The translations under genes were made by a program, and so were the position numbers. Positions 34,937-38,216 of a stretch of 38,216 bases of DNA are shown in pieces (position 1 is the first letter of the stretch; the number at the start of each line of letters is the position of its first letter). The stretch is from positions 1 to 38,216 of the forward strand of contig CAMQSU010000014.1 in NCBI GenBank assembly GCA_947037025.1, given 5' to 3'. This stretch comes from an uncultured Clostridia bacterium (GTDB lineage: Bacteria; Bacillota; Clostridia; Christensenellales; UBA3700). The notes under the pieces were generated by a model. That model was given only the letters and a program-made list of their open reading frames with translations. It ran no database searches and was not told where the DNA came from.

Positions 34937-37296
34937 AAACAATTGAAAAAATCAATCAAATATTAAATGAGCGAGTGCTAGTGCTAGATGGCGCAATGGG
35001 GACAATGCTGCAAGCGCAAGGCTTGGGCATAGGCGAGTTTCCGGAGAGATTTAATCTAACACACCCGCAAATAGTGGAACAAATTCATTTTGATTATCTA
35101 TCAGCAGGGGCGGATATTGTGTATGCGAATACTTTTGGAGCAAATGTGATTAAGATGCCAAATGATGATTATCGTAGCATGATTCTAGCAGGACTTAACT
35201 GTGCAAGACGTGCAGTTGACAAATTTGGCAGCGGAATGGTTGCCTTAGATATTGGCGCGCTTGGCGAGCTGATGTCACCAATGGGCAATTTAACTTTTGA
35301 CCGAGCTTATGAAGTATATCGGGATATTACTTTAATTGCTAAAAATCATGCAGATTTAGTTGTAATAGAAACGATCAGTGATCTATATGAGCTAAAAGCA
35401 GGAGTACTTGCAGTCAAGGAAAATTCCGACTTGCCAGTTATGGTAACAATGAGTTTTGACATCACGGGAAGAACTTTTTCGGGATGTCCAATAGAGTCAA
35501 TGGTTGCAGTTATGGAAGGTTTAGGCGTTGATGCAGTAGGCTTAAATTGTTCGCTTTCTCCGAGCCAAATCAAACCGTTAGTGCAAAGATTAGCCAAAAT
35601 ATGCAGTATTCCATTTATTTTAAAGCCAAACGCAGGATTACCAGTAATTGAAGGCGGAGTAACTATATTTAATGAAGATGCGGAGAGTTTCGGCACTTTA
35701 ATGAGCGAATATGTAGATATGGGAGCAAGTATTGTCGGCGGATGTTGCGGAACTACTAGTGATTATATTAGTAATTTAGCAAGCAAAATCAAGGGCAAGT
35801 CAGTAAAAATTGCAGCAAAGCAAGTGACAAGCGTTGCAAGCGGAATAAAGTATCAGGAAATAAATAAACCGCTAATTGTTGGCGAGCGAATTAACCCAAC
35901 GGGTAAAAAGCTTATGAGAGAAGCTATATTGGCAGATGATTTTGGATATATAGAAATGCAAGCAATTGAGCAAAATGAGGCAGGCGCGCACATACTAGAC
36001 ATTAATATGGGCGTACCAAACATTGATGAAGTTGCAATGATGATAAAAGCGGTGCAGCATGTGCAGGCTATCGTTGACTTACCTCTTCAGATTGATTCAT
36101 CAAATCCTGATGTTATCGAAGCGGGGCTTAGATATGCAAGCGGAAAGGTGATTGTAAATTCAGTTAACGGAGATAGTGAGGTTCTTGATAAAGTGCTACC
36201 GATTGCCTCTAAATACGGAGCGCTAGTTGTAGGACTAACAATAGATAAGAGCGGCGTACCTAAGACATTAAAAGACAGAATAGCCATTGCAGAGAGAATA
36301 GTGGCAGCGTGTGATAAGTACGGAATAAGTAGACATAACATAATAATTGACTGCCTAACACTAACAGCCGGAGCGGAGCAAGAGCAAGCGATGTTGACGC
36401 TAAAAGCGATTGAATATGTTAAGAAGAACTTAGGTGTTAAAACAATTTTAGGCGTATCAAATATATCGTTTGGATTGCCAGAGCGAGCTATTATAAACAG
36501 AACATTTCTAACAATGGCTTTAGCAAGTGGGCTTGACCTTGCAATAATTAATCCAAATCTAGCTCCTATGAATGAGAGTTATCTAGCATATATGTTGCTA
36601 TCAAATAACGATAAAAATGGCGAGGATTATATAAACGGAGTAAGCGGTAAAGTGTTCAGCGAATCACCGCTATTAAATTCAGACAGGACTTTAGGTGAGT
36701 GCATTATAAAATCTCTAGAAGTTGATGCAATTGATATTGCTAAAAAGTACTTGCTAAAATACACAGGGATAGAGATAATTGATATGCATATAATCCCTGC
36801 ACTAAATATTGTAGGTGATGGGTATGAGAAGGGAACAATATTTTTACCGCAGCTTATAAGTTCTAGCGAAGTTGCAAAAAAAGTTTGTGATATTATTAAG
36901 GCAAATATGCCGGAAAATAGTGTAGAAGCGAAATGCAAAATTATGCTTGCAACAGTGGAAGGCGATGTACATGATATCGGTAAAAATATTGTGAAAACGG
37001 TCTTGCAAAACTACGGCTATGAAATAATAGATTTAGGAAGAAATGTATCAGTCGAAAATGTAGTAAAAAGCGTGATAAAACACAACCCAAAAATATTAGG
37101 ATTAAGTGCATTAATGACAACAACAGTTGTCAACATGAAGCGAACAATTATCAGCGTTAAAAAGATAAATAAAGATATAATAATATGCGTAGGCGGAGCA
37201 GTATTAACGGAGCAAGTTGCAAAAGAAATAGGTGCTGATTATTATACAAAAGATCCAAGAGAATTAACAAGTCTTCTAACAAGAATAATTAAATAA
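34933..37296 (+). CDS. metH: Cobalamin-dependent methionine synthase lacking the reactivation domain
   Basis: Transfers the methyl group of methyl-tetrahydrofolate to homocysteine via cobalamin. Domains in order: homocysteine/Zn domain (about 8-290; Zn ligands C206 in GLNCSLSP and C271, C272 in GGCCGTT); pterin-binding domain (about 305-580; IVGERINPTGKKL, HILDINMGVP); B12 cap helices (about 590-665); B12-binding Rossmann domain with DVHDIG (D678, H680, G683), H680 being the lower cobalt ligand. The fourth domain is encoded by the preceding gene. I start at ATG 34933, which has AAGGAG (34921-34926) 6 nt before it and overlaps the upstream stop as ATGA; an in-frame ATG at 34915 would put that site inside the gene. 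Confidence 0.96.
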   Translation: MKTIEKINQILNERVLVLDGAMGTMLQAQGLGIGEFPERFNLTHPQIVEQIHFDYLSAGADIVYANTFGANVIKMPNDDYRSMILAGLNCARRAVDKFGSGMVALDIGALGELMSPMGNLTFDRAYEVYRDITLIAKNHADLVVIETISDLYELKAGVLAVKENSDLPVMVTMSFDITGRTFSGCPIESMVAVMEGLGVDAVGLNCSLSPSQIKPLVQRLAKICSIPFILKPNAGLPVIEGGVTIFNEDAESFGTLMSEYVDMGASIVGGCCGTTSDYISNLASKIKGKSVKIAAKQVTSVASGIKYQEINKPLIVGERINPTGKKLMREAILADDFGYIEMQAIEQNEAGAHILDINMGVPNIDEVAMMIKAVQHVQAIVDLPLQIDSSNPDVIEAGLRYASGKVIVNSVNGDSEVLDKVLPIASKYGALVVGLTIDKSGVPKTLKDRIAIAERIVAACDKYGISRHNIIIDCLTLTAGAEQEQAMLTLKAIEYVKKNLGVKTILGVSNISFGLPERAIINRTFLTMALASGLDLAIINPNLAPMNESYLAYMLLSNNDKNGEDYINGVSGKVFSESPLLNSDRTLGECIIKSLEVDAIDIAKKYLLKYTGIEIIDMHIIPALNIVGDGYEKGTIFLPQLISSSEVAKKVCDIIKANMPENSVEAKCKIMLATVEGDVHDIGKNIVKTVLQNYGYEIIDLGRNVSVENVVKSVIKHNPKILGLSALMTTTVVNMKRTIISVKKINKDIIICVGGAVLTEQVAKEIGADYYTKDPRELTSLLTRIIK

Positions 37297-37305
37297 ATAA
37301 AGGAA

Positions 37306-37342
37306 AAAACGCATTATTTATAATAGATAAATAGTGCGTTTT
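37306..37342 (+). terminator. Terminator of the metF-metH operon
   Basis: A 15-bp stem AAAACGCATTATTTA / TAAATAGTGCGTTTT with one G-U pair, followed by ATTTAT. Confidence 0.85.
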
Positions 37343-37707
37343 ATTTATATAAAAACACGCAGTTTTCACTATAGTAAAAACACACTAGAAACTGACCGAA
37401 ATATAGTGTAAATGCTTATGTATAATTATATGAAAATCAGCAGCTAAAAATACCGCCATGTGATTTAATTGTTGTTGCAGTTTTTAAGTATGTATGAGTA
37501 ATTAAAACGATTAAAACATCAATAATTAAAAGCCATAATATTAAAATATATTTATTGATATATTTAATATAATTAAAAAGATAATAAGACTAAAATGTCG
37601 AAAATGTAATTAGCATAATTATGCAAATATAACTATTTTTTCTAACAAATAAGTACTAAGATATAGTGCATTAAATTATACAAATATATCTACCTAAAAT
37701 AAAATTA
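37343..37707. other. AT-rich spacer, nothing recognised
   Basis: No gene or RNA structure recognised between the metH terminator and the terminator of the minus-strand gene. Confidence 0.55.
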
Positions 37708-37745
37708 AAATACCGCCTTATCAACCTAATGATAAGGCGGTATTT
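37708..37745 (-). terminator. Terminator of the minus-strand low-complexity gene
   Basis: Perfect 16-bp stem AAATACCGCCTTATCA / TGATAAGGCGGTATTT; on the minus strand it is followed by T-rich sequence. Confidence 0.87.
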
Positions 37746-37818
37746 ATTATTGATATTTGAATATAATATTTATCTAAATTATAATACAAATAACCTCATA
37801 AAACAATCAGTTAATTGA

Positions 37819-38216
37819 TTATTTTTTTCTTGTGTATGTTAGTACTTTTGGTTTAGGCTGATTGTGTGTAACTTCAGCAGTCTTTTCAGATTTAGGTCTG
37901 TTGCCACGTTTAGATTTTGCGTCAACAGTTTCAAAATATAGTACCTTTTTCTGCTTTTCAACAACTGGTTTCTTCTCAGCAGCCGGCTTAGCTTTTTTAG
38001 GTTTTTCAACAACTGGCTTAGCTTTTTTAGGTTTTTCAACAACTGGTTTTTTCTCAGCAACAGGTTTAGCTTTTTTAGGTTTTGGTTCAGCTGCTTTCTT
38101 CTCGACTACTGGTTTAACCTTTTTAATTACTGGTACAATAACTGCTGCTGCTATTTCCTCTACGATAGGCTCAATAACTGGCTCAACTATTTCCTCAACG
38201 ATAGGCTCGATAACTG
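37819..38216 (-). CDS. C-terminal part of a K/P/E/V-rich low-complexity protein (5' end outside window)
   Basis: On the minus strand the frame ending at TAA 37821-37819 is open for 132 codons to the window edge; no start codon is visible, so the gene begins beyond 38216. The product shows repeated VIEPIVEE units, then VVEKPKKAKP-type repeats, and ends with a less repetitive basic part (KSKRGNRPKSEKTAEVTHNQ, then PKPKVLTYTRKK). Such Lys/Pro/Ala tails occur in nucleic-acid-binding and ribosome-associated proteins, but no domain is visible here, so no function is assigned. A terminator lies 75 nt downstream. Another open frame in the same place (37839-38060) is a Leu/Lys-rich shadow of the repeat. 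Confidence 0.7.
   Translation of the reverse strand, partial: VIEPIVEEIVEPVIEPIVEEIAAAVIVPVIKKVKPVVEKKAAEPKPKKAKPVAEKKPVVEKPKKAKPVVEKPKKAKPAAEKKPVVEKQKKVLYFETVDAKSKRGNRPKSEKTAEVTHNQPKPKVLTYTRKK

Noticed and set aside
37839..38060. 73-codon minus-strand frame with Leu/Lys repeats
   Set aside because: It is the shifted frame of the VVEKPKKAKP repeat; the frame ending at 37819 is longer, runs past the window edge and ends next to a terminator.
1..38216. Mobile elements, CRISPR, tRNA or prophage
   Set aside because: No transposase, integrase, direct-repeat array, cloverleaf or phage structural gene was seen; the holin-like gene alone is not evidence of a prophage.

Overview
The window is AT-rich, with a strong AGGAGG-type Shine-Dalgarno site before nearly every gene, sigma-A promoters and classical hairpin-plus-T terminators. 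Together with the gene content (BspA-type LRR surface protein, zinc-ribbon/TIR protein, split cobalamin methionine synthase, [4Fe-4S]-type dihydroxyacid dehydratase) this points to an anaerobic Bacillota of the class Clostridia, probably gut-associated. I cannot place it more closely. No tRNA, rRNA, CRISPR array, insertion sequence or known riboswitch was seen.

Layout. 1-2963: C-terminal part of a large BspA-like LRR_5 surface protein. 3311-5464: membrane protein with zinc ribbon, TIR domain and a short LRR_5 tail. 5699-6127: small helical protein. 7104-11212: a six-gene operon, the highlight (below). 11914-13803: GPH-family sugar symporter with a long acidic tail. 14010-15470 (minus): AGCS Na+/amino-acid symporter. 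15471-16780: about 1.3 kb without genes. 16781-18574: a small conserved protein, then pyruvate kinase. 18866-19036 (minus): 56-residue zinc-ribbon protein. 19421-21365: ABC-2 exporter pair. 21790-22383: holin-like membrane protein. 22845-23759: GH16-fold lipoprotein that has lost its nucleophile. 24072-30370: isoleucine/valine block ilvB-ilvC, ilvD, ilvA-ridA. 30570-31421: NYN RNase-like protein with a LOTUS-like tail. 31602-33020 (minus): Asp-box (sialidase-fold) lipoprotein. 33419-37296: metF, a stand-alone MetH reactivation domain, and metH. 37819-38216 (minus): C-terminal part of a K/P/E/V-rich low-complexity protein running off the window.

The highlight is an apparent bacterial ESCRT-III/Vps4 system. 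The operon has its own promoter (6899-6927) and terminator (11263-11291). It encodes, in order: an ESCRT-III-like helical protein ending in a MIM1-like motif; a Vps4-type AAA ATPase with an N-terminal MIT-like domain, the Vps4 pore loop and a Vps4-like C-terminal helix; an SPFH protein with two zinc ribbons, resembling Bacillus subtilis YdjI, which works with the ESCRT-III relative PspA; a small basic protein; a second ESCRT-III-like protein; and a C-terminally membrane-anchored small protein. Four of the six begin with MG, two hydrophobic residues and then basic residues, as do many ESCRT-III and PspA/Vipp1 proteins. My inference is a membrane-remodelling machine in which the ATPase disassembles ESCRT-III polymers through a MIT-MIM contact and the SPFH and tail-anchored proteins recruit it to the membrane. 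Bacterial ESCRT-III relatives (PspA, Vipp1) are known, but I know of no characterised bacterial set with a dedicated MIT-Vps4 ATPase.

The metabolic part is coherent. IlvB, IlvC, IlvD and IlvA make the branched-chain 2-oxo acids, and RidA removes the reactive enamine/imine released by IlvA. MetF supplies methyl-tetrahydrofolate to MetH, and the separate activation protein re-methylates its cobalamin.
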